From: Hevea brasiliensis
Taxonomy: Eukaryota > Streptophyta > Magnoliopsida > Malpighiales > Euphorbiaceae
Length of the DNA: 64,000 bases
Assembly (NCBI RefSeq): GCF_030052815.1
Contig: NC_079495.1
Span: 113,113,677-113,177,676, forward strand
Direction of reading: 5' to 3'
The translations under genes and the position numbers were made by a program. Under the pieces are notes generated by a model that saw nothing but the letters and a program-made list of their open reading frames with translations, had not been told where the DNA came from and did not search any database. Positions 10,777 to 22,673 of this stretch are shown piece after piece. How positions within the stretch are numbered: position 1 is the stretch's first letter; every line of letters starts with the position of its first letter.

Positions 10777-11641
10777 ACTTTTTTTTTGGTAAACAAAATT
10801 TCATTAAAAAAAATCAAGGTGAAACAAAAACCTTAGAGCAAACCCCTAATATAGCATGTGGAAAATTATCATTAAGAATAATCGTACCATATAGAGAATG
10901 CATGTGTATGGCCATTAATCAAAAGTGCCAAACGTAGTGGATGCTAACAAAGAAAAATGACAACATAGCAAGTTTTATATCATCTAGAAGAAGTCCCACC
11001 TAATCCAAGCGAGTAACATTACCATCAATCAAGTATTTCCAATTCTGTGAATCAGTCTTAATAATTAATGCCTCCAAGCCATCATCCTTTGCAACTTACT
11101 AAGAGAAAAAAAAAAAAAAAAAGCTACACTTTCAACCTAGTTAACTTCCTAAACCACAGCTCAATGATGACTAGCTACCAATAACAAATTGCAAGAATTA
11201 TCTTAGTAAACCAGACCTAACATCATTACTCCTTCCCAAATTGAAACTAATGCATCTGTATCCAAATTAACAACACTTGCTGGAGGAGAACACTCACTAG
11301 AGGAGCCATCCAACAACTCTTGAAAGACACTTAGACTCTGCTTCACTGGTCTAGTTTAGTAGACACTTTGTCAACAAGCAATAAAGTTGCTTGACACAAT
11401 TTTTTGGGATTCTTGAGGAATGCTCAAACACTAATTGATTCTTATCCTTTCGAATTAACCATAGTTGAAGGATGAATAAGATTAGGCTTGAAACATCCAT
11501 GTCCTTAACCACCTCTTTAAACTAGCCCATGCAATCTTTCACTACAAAGCTATAAACCCTTAAACCAAGAAGGAACATGAACCAAAGCCCCTCTCACCTA
11601 AGTACACTCCTTGGAGATGTACAACTGAGATTCCAGGATAA
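10777..11641 (-). pseudogene. 3' part of LINE ORF2: RNase H domain and 3' end
   Basis: The minus strand encodes, with several stops, an RVT_3 RNase H-like domain. An NLDTDALVSIW segment (about 11,240-11,280) is the expected first strand, and KTDSQNWKYLIDGN (about 11,030-11,070) the later acidic strand. The element ends in AATGAAATTTTGTTTACC followed by an A9 run at 10,777-10,785, a typical plant L1 3' end with its tail. Near 11,600-11,640 the frame resumes ESQLYISKEC, which supplies the missing half of the zinc-finger motif broken off at 18,535. So this is the same LINE as 18,535-21,600, split by the Tat insertion. Confidence 0.75.
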
Positions 11642-13066
11642 TGTTGTGCAAAATCTCGCAAGAGTACGGATCGTTAATAAGTAATAAAGTTATGCACAAG
11701 TATCATTTCCACAAGGACTGTGTTGAGTACCAAACTACATAGCAATTATAATTATCTATACTATTGAATACAAGAGGGATGATTAAACTAAAACTAATTA
11801 TCACTAAAACATTAATGTGAGCTAATTAACTAAACTAAAATACCAATGAATTAAAAAGATTCCATAATTAAGGGTTCACACTTCAATCATTCATAGACTC
11901 AATCTGATTTATTCAATAAATGAGAGATTAAAACTTTGAAGAAAATTAATCCTATATTATCTCAAATTCTCTCTTAAGGCACTCTAGTTATATCTTAATC
12001 AACTTAAACCCAACTTTCATGGAAATTTAATTAATTAAAATCCATTAAGTTTTTTGACTAATTATCGGTTCCACATAGAATTCTAGCTTATCTCTAGATC
12101 AAGAACCCTAAGTTTAAAATCTTATTATATCCAATATTACTCTTCACCTTTTAATCCTTTAATTAATATCTAAAAATCAATATTAAGTGGGTACCAATAT
12201 ATAACATCCATTAAGATCATAAAAAATTGAATCAACAAACAAAATCCTAATTCATTAAAATAGAATCAAATTAAATCCATAATTGAATAGGAATGGAAAC
12301 TACTCATACATGGTAAGTTTTACAATTACGTTTGTGTAAAAATAAGAAAAGACATGAGAAGAATATGGAATGAAAGAACTCAGAGAATTGCAGCCTTAGA
12401 CTTTTGGAACTTCAGCTGAAAATCTCCACTAGAAGACTTGCCAATTTGATCTCTTACCTAGCTTTTTCAATGGTAAAGTGTTCTCTTAAATGTAAAAAGC
12501 CAATCCCCTTCAAAACTCTAACTTGCCATACTTATATTGGTGAAAGACCCTTGTTTCAAAGTCCTACAACCCTTAGAAGTCTTTTAGGAATGGATGAGAA
12601 GTGAGAGAAGTCGGGCTAAAATTTATATTTGAAGGAACTACACAGGGCGTGTAATTAGTTTAATTTACACGGGTTAGGCCCATGTAGTTTTCTTTCCTCA
12701 CTTTTTCAGCTTCTTCTACATAGAGAGGATTATACGGACCAACATTGGTTACATGGCATGCATTGCACGAGTCGTGCAATCTAATTGTTTACAGTGCCTT
12801 TTGCACACGGGCCGTGTAATGAGCTGCACACCCCATGTAATGTTCTTTGCCTTCAAAACTTGATTTTCAGACCTTTTGCTCTCTTTTGATTGTGCTCTTG
12901 CCTTCCCAGATTTCTTAAGCACACCTGAAATGATATGGAAATCAAAGAATTACAACAGATTGAGGAATTTATAAAATATAAGTAAAATAACCAAAAAACC
13001 TAAACAACTACAAAGAATGAAAATGCAATAAATGTTTTCCTAAATGCCTATACATGTGAATATATT
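11642..13066 (-). repeat. 3' LTR of the Athila/Tat-like element
   Basis: Shares 12,353-13,055 with the truncated 5' LTR at 17,812-18,534 and its copy at 26,936-27,648. The plus-strand start TGTTGTGCAAAATC and the segment AAGTATCATTTCCACAAGG resemble the LTR end common in plant Tat LTRs. The other boundary follows the polypurine motif, with the expected TGATATATTC mutated to TAATATATTC. It holds several ACACGGG/CCCGTGT motifs (12,640-12,840). Confidence 0.7.
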
Positions 13067-13068
13067 AA

Positions 13069-13108
13069 ATACTCCCAAATTAAAACCTTTGCTTATCCTT
13101 AAGCAAAG
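13069..13108 (-). other. Polypurine-type motif before the Tat 3' LTR
   Basis: On the minus strand a CTTAAGGATAAGCAAAGG stretch is followed by TTTTAATTTGGGAGTATT. This resembles the conserved GAGGACAAGCAAA...TTTGGGGGTATTTGATA sequence just upstream of the 3' LTR in many plant Athila/Tat elements. Confidence 0.65.
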
Positions 13109-14989
13109 AGGAACTAAATGCATGAGTGGTATTTTCTTTTTGGTATGACAAGAATTGAGATTTTGGATTTTTCAAAGATAAGTTCATAAAGATCAACATG
13201 TCATTAACTCATCAAAGTGCTAAGAAGTAAAACATCCACTGTATGTACTAATATTCAGCAAAGTGAAAAACACTAACCCAAAGCATATACACACATACAC
13301 ACACACCAAGTACAGGATATTGTTATACTTAAATAAGCATATATACACTTAGCAATCTCTAATGCCTTTATGTGAATGTAATGAATTTAATTTCCCAAGT
13401 CCCATGGGCAGACCTCCTATCTATATCTCCATTAATGTTGCACACACTTTGAAAAGATCAAAAGATCTTTTTATAAGGTTGTATTGGGGTCAAAGGGTGT
13501 TAATATGGCCATCAAAGAAAAAGATAAAAGGTAATCCAAGTATAAGAAAAATTAATCTATAAAAGATCAAGACACACAAGTTTTTTTTTTTTATATGGAG
13601 AGAAGAAATTTTTTAAATTGACTTCTAGTGCTAGCATATTCTTAATAATTTAATAGGGAATTTAATTGAATTTGATATACTTGTCCCTCTTTGGTATCCA
13701 CCCCCAAATTCATTTTTGATCACCTAGGTGCATTAACTCTTTATAATTTATTTCATATACTAGCACTTATATTTTTTTTGTCCATATTTTCTTTGTATTT
13801 TATTTTATTTTATTTTATTTATCTATTTAGTGTACCTCTTACTTTTACAGACAATATCTTTCATAAGGGTAAGTTAAGTGGTTGGACTAAGAGGCTAGGT
13901 GGATAATGTCGATTTATAAGGAAAATATATAGGTAGAAATAGTTGGCTATAAAAGATATATTTTAATTAAGGGCGGCTAAGGCTATTAGGAGGCTAAAAT
14001 AAAAAAAATGCCTACATCATCTCTTAATTAAGTGTATGCTAGGATTTTGCCTTGATAAGTTTAAAAGACTTGTTATAGGACTGGTGAGACAATTAGAAAA
14101 TCACATCCATACACATATACTTGCTTTAAGAACTCACAATTTCATTATAATGGAATGATGTACACTTGCCTAGGAAAGTAATTTGCACAGGGTTAAATAT
14201 TGGTTCCATTATAAGCATTCTTCTCCTTCTATTTTTCTTAAGCAATCAACACATTAAACCTCTCAAAGTCACTTCAATCCTCTGTCAAAATAATCCTTGT
14301 CATGTCAAAAGTGTTAGAATATGCAAAAAATTTTGTGCTAGAATGCAAATCTTTTAAAAAAAATTATGTTTACATTGTAAAACCTAAAATGCAAAACCTA
14401 TAACACCCCAAACTCAAAACTGATATTGCCCTCAATGTGAAAGTTAGCTCAATCAAAAGAGTTGAATAATTTTATAAGCATATGGAACAAATGTTAAATA
14501 CAATTTGCAAGCTTGCTAGCAAAGAAAAGATATAGTCATTATGCTTATAAGACTGCTTAAAACCAGTACCAACATCCAAAGTAGTTATAAAATATGATAG
14601 TGTAAATCCAAATATCCATATGCAAACAGATTCAATCACTACATTTAAACATAACTACTAGGCTAGTTAGAGGCCTAGTCTAAAAAGCATCTGAAGGTGA
14701 GGACGATCCAAAATCTTACTCAGTGGGAATCCAAAATCATACTCAGTGAGAAGAGTGTCAAGCTTGGCTACTTGTTGTAAGCTATCCTCCAAGGCCTAGA
14801 ATCATTGCATGAATGTTGCTTCCATCCTATCTAGGCAGGCCAAGATTGGATCAACATTGGTTAGTGGAGGAAAGCTAAAACTGGAGGTAGGACATGGGCT
14901 GGTGAAGCAGTCATGAGTGGGTCTACTTCTGCCTGCTACTACTGCTACTTCTCATCTTATGCTTATTCTTCTGCTTGAGTATGTTGCTC
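13109..14989. other. 3' untranslated part of the Tat element, no gene seen
   Basis: AT-rich with scattered short frames and no conserved domain. Long 3' non-coding regions are usual in Athila/Tat elements. Confidence 0.45.
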
Positions 14990-15690
14990 AAGTTATGATC
15001 TCGGGATGACATTCGCATTCGTATTTAATAGGAAACACCAATCTCCTGTCTTTCTGCACATTCCCATTGCGACAAGGATTGAGGAATCGATCCTTGTAGC
15101 ACTAGTGATAGGGCATATCTGGACTTGAGCAAGGATAAAGATGAAGTGAATAGCGATGGCTACTAGTTATGTGACTGGAATCTTGATGTGAAATGTGTGG
15201 GAAATGGTGGCATAAAAAGAAACCAGTGTTACACTTCATCTCATTCACCATGCATCATAGGAAAAATAGTTCTATGGCATTAACCACTCTAAGGATATCC
15301 TCTCTATCGGTAATGGTGTGAGCTAAGAATTAGTGTAAGTTCCAAAAGGTATGCTTGGCAAGGCTCAATTATTTGGACTTGCTTGAGGAGTAGTTTGGGG
15401 CATTGGGTGCTACACGGTGCTAAAATAGGATGTCATTATACTTATTCATATTTCTTGGGATTTCTTGCATGCTAGAACTATTAAACCCAAAAATGGAGTT
15501 AAAGCCATATATGTCCATTTCTCTATTTACACCCATCAGTCTAAAGGTAAAATTTCCTCTACTCTCCTCACTCTTTAGCCTCAAGGTCATCTTAAAACTA
15601 CCCAAGAACTCTAGGATTAAATCTTTATAGGCTAGGTATTTAAGGGTCACAAATCTTATCTAACCTATGTTTGCAAGAAAGTTATCTATA
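14990..15690 (-). pseudogene. Athila ORF-1-like 3' ORF relic
   Basis: The minus strand reads FVTLKYLAYKDLILEFLGSFK, then NFTFRLMGVNREMDIYGFNSIFGF (15,420-15,650), matching the pattern of the plant Athila ORF-1 family (a 'y..LtlEFLsSl ... FrL ... iFGf' core). After stops, a further segment (about 15,200-15,300) with VNAIELFFLWCMVNEMK fits the later helical part. The family's function is unknown; in Athila/Tat elements the ORF lies outside gag-pol. Here it sits between integrase and the 3' LTR on the same strand, as expected. At least two internal stops and frame changes make it a relic. Confidence 0.6.
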
Positions 15691-17044
15691 TCATTTTTTA
15701 ACCCTGTTTGTTCTAATACTCCCTCATCTAAGTATTTGGTAGAAATTACCTTTCTCTTTTTGAGAAGGAATTGCAAAGCACTCTATGGGCATCATCCATG
15801 AATGGCCATGCTAGCGCCAATGGCAGCACAGGAGGGGTAGGAGGTGTGACTCATGGTGGATGAGCAGGTGCAATGGCAGAGGGGCTTACCGGACCTTGGG
15901 ATTGTAGCAATTATCGTGTTTGGTATCACTAAAGAGGTGGAGAGCCTTGCATTTCCATTCACAAAGAGGATGCTCTCCCTACAAGTCTCTTATTGGGTCC
16001 CATAGATGGTTAATTAAGGTTAGGGATGGAGGAATTTAGGGAGAAAGGATGAAATGAGGGTGGTTTTTACTATTTTGTGTGTTGCATAGTAGGGAGAGAA
16101 TGTGGGAGTTGCAAGATTTTTAGCAAGAGTGGGAAAGAATTACGCGAAAAAATTTTTTAAAATGGAAGGCATTTTAGGTTACACAGATCATGTAATGATA
16201 CATGAGGGAGACCCATGTAACCTGCTGTTACACGATACTTTATTATTGTTTTAGATAGCAGGGGTCGAGGAAAGTTTGCATGGGTGGTAGATGAGGTTAC
16301 ATAAGTCTGACCTATGTAACTTACTATCTCTCCTCATTATGTAATTTTGTAATTGCATGGGTATGGGGCTTGTACACGGGTTGAAGGAGATTATATGGGT
16401 CTGACTCGTGTAACTTATTATTTCTTTTATTCTTCACTATTTCTTTTATTCTTCTCTAGTCCAAGTTGTACAAGTCTGGGACTCCACCTAGACCAATATA
16501 ACCTTTTATTTACCAAACAACTAATTCTTAAAATAGCAGAATGAGTTTATGTTTAAGACTACTCATGTAAAATTCAAATAGGATATCACACAACCCTCAT
16601 TTAGGTGTTTACAAAAATTGCATCCCCTTTCATTTTATCTATCCTAAGAAATTAACACAACTAGCTCTATTGAAATTGTTAAAGCAATGTTCATTATCTT
16701 TTCTTAATCTATCCTTACGGTTTGCACAATAATATTCAAACAATTGAGTTAAGAAAGCATCCCTTTTTGGAGTTTGCTATCCTTGTGAAGTGTATGATTG
16801 ACTATCCAATCGTCCTCTTAGATTTAGCTACTTTTAATCTGAAATATTTTTACAAACATTAAGATTGAAATTGGGGGGCGTAAAAGAAAAAGTTAAATAA
16901 TAAAAGCTTAAATATATGAAAAAAAAAGGCTCGGATTGCCTCTCAAGAAGCACCTGTTTATAATATTTAGCTTGACTCTGTGGTTCACTACTATTGAGCA
17001 AGTGGATCAACAAAGGAGTATGTGACTCCTTTTTCAATAGGTTC
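15691..17044. other. Spacer between integrase and the 3' ORF, no gene seen
   Basis: Contains more variants of the ACACGGG/CATGTAAC type (16,180-16,400), showing that this motif is not confined to the LTR. Short open frames here have no recognisable domain. Confidence 0.4.
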
Positions 17045-17806
17045 TCTTATGAGGTAGGTTTTAGCCTTTGTCCATTAACCTTGAAAGCTCCTGATGATTC
17101 ACTCTATACTTCTACTATGCCATAAGGGAACACTCGCAAAACTTTAAAAGGTCTGGATCACTTAGATCTTAATTTTCTAAGGAATAATTTCAATCTTGAA
17201 TTAAACAACAAGACCAGTTCTCCTTCTTTAAATTCTCTCTTTATTATATGTTTTCATGCCAATTTTCGGTACTTTCCATGTAGATTCTTGCATTCTCATA
17301 AGCATCTTGCCTTATTTCCTCAAGTTCATTTAGCAGTAGAAGTCTCTTCTCTCTAGCACTTTTTAAATTAAAATTCGGGGTCTTTATTACCTAATAGGCC
17401 TTGTGTTCTAGCTCAACAGGGAGGTGACATGATTTAGCATAAACCAAACAGAATGGGGTAGTTCCAATTGGGGTCTTAAAGGTTGTGTGATATGCTCATA
17501 GTGCAACATCTAGCTTCAAAGACCAAACTTTCCTTGAGTGGCTTACTATCTTCTTTAGAATTCTTTTTAGCTCCCTATTAGAAATTTCAGCTTATTCGCT
17601 GGTTTGGGGGTGGTATGATGTTTCCACCTTATGTGTCAGCCCATATTTCTTTAAGAGTCCTTCAAATTGGTTTTTCCAAAAGTGACTTTCTCCATCACAA
17701 ATTATGGATCTTGGGGTGCCGAACCTTGTAAAGACAAACTTTTGTATCATTGGTGGGTGATGCTATTAGCTTACCCATTTGTACACATAGTCAACACTAA
17801 CTAAGA
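17045..17806 (-). pseudogene. Gypsy (Athila/Tat) integrase fragment, copy A
   Basis: Reading down from 17,800: a VDYVYKWVS start containing the first catalytic Asp, then FGTPRSIICDGESHF with the second Asp, THKVETSYHPQTS, a stop where the glycine-glutamine of 'SGQ' belongs, then AEISNREL with the catalytic Glu. The C-terminal part follows, with KTPIGTTPFCLVY, HLPVELEHKAY, LNELEEIRQDAYENARIY and a final SGAFKVNGQRLKPYL. This DDE core once joined element cDNA to target DNA. Scattered stops and a start abutting LTR sequence show it is dead. 17,329 is the left boundary of a 7.9-kb duplication whose second copy begins inside this gene. Confidence 0.85.
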
Positions 17807-17811
17807 TGTAG

Positions 17812-18534
17812 AATATGAGAAGAATATAGAATGAAAGAACCCAGATGAGAATTGCAGCCTTAGACCTTTGAAACTTTAGCTGAAAATCTCCACAATTAGA
17901 CTTGTCAATTTGATCTCTTACCTAGCCTTCTCAGAGGTAAAGTGCTCTCTTGAATGTAAAAAGTCAATCTCTTTCTAAACTCTAACTTGTCGTACTTATA
18001 TCTAGTGAAAGACCCTCATTTCAAAGTCCTAAAACCTTTAGGAGTTTTCTAGGAACATATGAGAAGTGAGAGAAGTTGGGCTAAAATTTCTATCTTAAGG
18101 AACTACACGTGGTGTGCAATGAGTTTAATTTACACGGGTCAGGCCCGTGTAGTTTTCTGTCCTCAAGTTTTTCAACTTCTTTTACACAGAGAGGATTACA
18201 TGAGTCAGCATTGGTTACACGGCTTGCATTGCACAGATCATGCAATTTAATTGTCTACAGTGCCTTCTTCACACGGGCCATGTAGTGAGCTACACACCCA
18301 GTGTAATGTTCTTTGCCTTCGAAACTTGATTTCACACCTCTGCTCTCTTTCAATTATGCTCTTGCCTTCTCAGATTTCTTAAACACACATAAAAAGATAC
18401 GAAAATTAGAGAATTACAACGGATTAAGGAATTTACAAAACACGAGAAAAATAACTAAAAAAACTAAACAATTAAAGAACTAAAAAGAATGAAAATGCAA
18501 TAAATGTTATCCTATATACAATGTGAATCTATCA
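17812..18534 (-). repeat. Truncated 5' LTR of the Tat-like element, copy A
   Basis: About 720 bp from the TGATAG start, then fused to integrase at 17,806-17,812. It matches 12,353-13,066 with around 85-90% identity by eye, consistent with an old insertion. Confidence 0.75.
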
Positions 18535-21500
18535 GGTAACACCACATCTAGGACAAGTTGAAGAGACATTAGCTCCCCTTGTTTCAAGTGCTACACATGT
18601 AAATAGGCTATTCAATAAAAGTCACGAAAGAAAAACTCATATTTTTTGTGGTATTTGCAATGCCCAAAGAAACTTTTAATTCACACGAGAATTAGTATTT
18701 GACGAGGAGGGTGTAGTGGAGCAAAAGAGTGATTAAGCCAAATTATAACTAGATCTAATTGTGTAAAACCCTGTGCAAATAGTTAGTAAATAAGGAGTAT
18801 TAGCAGGAGATTTAGTACTCAAGGGAATAAGTAGTAAAGCTTCCCACTCCATTGGACAAAATAATGAACTAATTAACTATTCATTCCACATCTTAGTAGA
18901 GCCATTAATCAACTCATTCATTATAACATTTGTGGGTAGTTGAGATAACTAAAATTGATGACCATAAGGTAGATTAGGAATTCATCTATCCTACATAATC
19001 TTGATGGAATTGTCATTTTTAACTCTCTATGTAAGCCCTTTACTGAGTATTTCACTCCCTTGAAGTATACTTCTCCACACATAACTTAGTTGATTGCAGG
19101 CATCCATAAAATCACAACTTGTAAAATTCTTTGCTTTAAAAGTGTGAGCACATAAAGAGCTAAGTTGTTTAAGGAAACACCAACTGCTTGGCAAGTAAAG
19201 CCAAATTAAAAATTATGGAGATTTCGAAAGTTTATCGCACCATCTTTATTAAGTACACATAATTTTTCCTAAGACACCCAGTGAATTTTCCTCTGATCAA
19301 TCCACCACCCCACCAAAACCCAACAATCACCTTATAAATCTCTTCGCATAGTGTAATAGGCAAATTGAAACAACTCATAACACATATAAGATGGTATGGC
19401 CTAAATAACATATTTTGTCAACACTTCCTTCCTAGTTTGTGTAAAATATCTCTTTTCATCCCTTTAATTTTTCCACACCCTTTCCTTCAACTTATTAAAA
19501 AGATTTTTTAGACTGTCGAGTAATAGTTGGGAGCTCTAAATAAGTGGAATGGGCATCCACCAAATGCACTTTAAAAAAAAACATTAATGAATTACATACT
19601 TGAGAGGGCACCGACTGACTAAAAGAGATAGTTGAGTTCTCAAAATTTATATGCTATCCATAAGCCAACTCATATTGCTTAATGCTCTACTTTAGCACAG
19701 CACACTTTGTTTGGGTAGCTTAAGGAAACAGCACAAAATCATTTGCAAAAAATAAATGGGACAACTTTAGGCTAATTTTGCACACCTGAATCCCATGAAT
19801 AGCACCCTCTTACAATGCTTTCTTGATCAAAGCTGAAAAACCCTCAGCACATTAAAGGAATAAATATGGTGAAAGGGGATCACCATGACACAAAACTTTA
19901 CTCGATCTTAGAAACCCAGATGGCAAACCGTTTACCAAGAAAGAAAAAGAAGTAGAAGACACACAAGTCTTTACTAACTCCACAAATTTCACTAGAATGC
20001 CCCCTTTAAAGCATAACTTGCTATAAATATTCCCATTCCACCTTGTCATAGGCCTTACTCACGTCTAGCTTAAATTCAAAATAACAATGTTTCTCTTTGC
20101 ACTTGTGTTTCATGGAGTGAAACATTTCTAAAGTGACTAGTGCATTATTTATAATTAACCTTCCTAGGATGAAAGTATTACAGGATTCATGAATGACTCG
20201 ACAAAGGGTTCTCCCTAATCTATTAGCCAGCACCTTCAAGATTAACTTATAGAAGACATTGCATAGACTTATAGGTCGTAGGTCCTTCATAGGTCATGAG
20301 GACTTAATCTTAGGAATCAAAGTTAAAAAGGTGTGGTTTATAAACGGAGGCATAACACTAGTGTTCAAGAATTTCAAAACAAAATTGATCACATCCTACC
20401 TCACCACATTCCAGAATTTATTGAAAAATGGATCAGGCATACCATCTAGTCTATATGCCTTAAGTGGATGCATCTACTCAAAAACCACAGTAGCTATATT
20501 GTCATCACCTTTAACCCCATCGCCTATCACCATCCCGTAGCCCATGGATTAAATTTAAATGTTTTTATTCAGTAGCCTTCTAATGAAAAAAATTTGTATT
20601 TCTCTCTCCCTCCTTGAACTAAACAGCCTTAGATCTCTATCTCCACATTATCACCTTCTCATTCAAAAACTCATATAGGCAGCACAAGTATTTCTCCTCA
20701 AATGCTATCCCGGGCTCATTTTGCAATCTCTCCAAATCCTTTGTTAACTTTTTAACCTACTTTCCAACATGACCAAAAGTAATAGAATTCCATTGTTTCA
20801 TAGCTAAACTGCAACTTTGAATTTTAGAAAAAATTGGCCATGAATTAGTCACCAATTATCGTACCACCAATCTCTAATCACTCTTCACATCTCTGAAGCC
20901 TTACCCACATAGCCTCAAATTTGAATGGTTTGGCATCACATCTAGGCCTCCTAAAAAACACTTTGTATTCAATAATCCCAATGATCAAAAGAGACACATA
21001 GTAAATGTTGCATTTGGGATTTCTTAGACAGCATGCTCCATGAATCATTTGCCAAAAAGTGATCGAGCCTCTTTTGAATTTTATCATCATTAGAACAGTC
21101 ATTATCAAAGGTAAAGACAGAATCAAGATAAGCAAGGCCTTTCATAGAGCAAGCCTCAGTTGCCACCTTAAAATCATTGATAGCCCCCTGATTGTGTTGT
21201 GCACCACCCAACTTCTCATTGTGAAATAAAATTTCATTAAAATCACCAAACACTAATTACGTATAAGTATTATGCAAAGATAGATGGCACAATATATACC
21301 AAGTACATTTTTATTTGCTACCTTTCACCAAACATAAATATCCAAATCCCTCCACTACCCATTTTAGCCTCTATCCACCACAAAAATTAATATGATGCAT
21401 AGAATAACCAATTGTAGCCACATCCACATCTTTTCTACATAAAAGAGCTAACCCGTTTGATCGACCCACAACATCAATAACTAAACAATTGTAACTTAAA

Positions 21501-21600
21501 AATTGACATTTTATTCCACCAAATTCAGACTTACATGGTCTTGTCTCTACGGGAAACACAATATCCAAGTAAAATGACACATTATACTTGTTACATGAAA
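18535..21600 (-). pseudogene. L1-type LINE ORF2: endonuclease, reverse transcriptase, zinc-finger start (copy A)
   Basis: The minus strand encodes, with stops and shifts: an apurinic-type endonuclease (21,580-20,900) with VETRPC, a GDFNEILF.NEKLGG block, FTFDNDCSND and QKRLDHFLAN; reverse transcriptase (20,290-19,700) with RPISLCNVFYKLILKVLANRL, KLDVSKAYDKVEWEYL, HGDPLSPYLFL and a FAND box where active enzymes have FADD; and a C-terminal zf-RVT start (KFLWALQIPQ ... CPRCGVT) cut at 18,535. ORF2 would nick DNA and prime reverse transcription at the target. The missing end of the zinc finger and the RNase H domain are at 10,777-11,641, beyond the Tat insertion. The 5' end near 21,600 is truncated; no ORF1 is attached. 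Confidence 0.85.
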
Positions 21601-22607
21601 TTTATTTTTTATTATATAAAATGTAAATATTATAGTCTTTCAAAGCCAATAACCCAACAAATCTTTCTTTTTATCTTTACAGGCATAAAAAATAAAATTG
21701 AGAAATATTGAGTTTTAATTTTTCCGTCTTTATTAATTGTGAGAGTAAAAAATCTTTAAAAAGAGAGAAATACTTTTATTAAATAATCCATTATTATTAA
21801 TAAACCTATTGAATTTTTTAAATAATAAAAGAAGTTACAAAAAATTACAAATATCCATAATTAATTAATATGCAAAGTCATGTTGACGTCACATAAAATA
21901 TAAAATGCTAAATTAATGTCACAATCAAAACTTTTAATTAGTAATTGAGACATTTATGCACATAAAATTTCGGCTTATTTAATAAAAAAATTCAAAACTT
22001 TTAGAACATTTATTATTACAGCAAAATTTTAAATTGTGTATTATAATTAATCTTAATTAGTTATCACAATTATAGTTAAAAGGAATAAATTGAATTTAAA
22101 AAAGTTAACAAGACATTATAATATAGTTCCTAATATTTTATTTAATTGACAAAATAGTCCATTGATTTAAACTTTATATTTAAATATTTTTTTTTATTTT
22201 TCAAACAATATATTTATAATATAAAAATATTTTATATTTAATTTTAATTGAAATTTTATACTAAAAAATTATTGTTATTGATTAAAATATATTTTAATAT
22301 AATAAACAATTTAAAAATTACGTAATAATAAAATAATTACAAAATAATCACGCTATAAAAATTTTTTCTAATTATCAATTATGTAAAATAATCATATTAT
22401 AATTAAGTTTAAAATTTCATTTTAACTTATCTTTCTTTTAAGTAAATTTATTTTTAATTATGAATTTATTTTTTATCAGACCTATTATGTAATGGAGAAC
22501 AGAAAACTTGATATATTAAGAGTTTCCTTTTAAAATATTAAATTCAAGTGACATCTAAAACTTTATTTCGACATGACTATTAAAAATAATTTATTAAGTA
22601 TGTTAGT

Positions 22608-22611
<4 letters not shown>

Positions 22612-22671
<60 letters not shown>
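22612..22671. repeat. (TA)n microsatellite, about 30 units
   Basis: Uninterrupted TA run. In copy B the corresponding site (31,738-31,761) has only a short mixed TG/TA sequence. Confidence 0.95.

Positions 22672-22673
<2 letters not shown>

Larger units (their letters stand above)
11642..18534 (-). mobile_element. Athila/Tat-like gypsy element, internally deleted, nested in a LINE
   Basis: On the minus strand: a truncated 5' LTR (17,812-18,534, starting TGATAGATTCACATTG), an abrupt joint to integrase (17,045-17,806), a spacer, an Athila-domain 3' ORF relic (14,990-15,690), a polypurine-type motif (13,069-13,108) and a 3' LTR (11,642-13,066). Flanks are GATAA at 11,637-11,641 and GGTAA at 18,535-18,539, a 4/5 match that fits an aged 5-bp duplication. 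Joining the flanks restores a LINE zinc-finger reading. Part of the 5' LTR, gag, protease, reverse transcriptase and RNase H are gone in one deletion. An ORF after integrase is the usual Athila/Tat plan. Confidence 0.8.

Noticed and set aside
20259..20540. Plus-strand 93-residue frame repeated at 29,397-29,678
   Set aside because: Antisense shadow of the LINE reverse transcriptase; repeated only because the block is duplicated.
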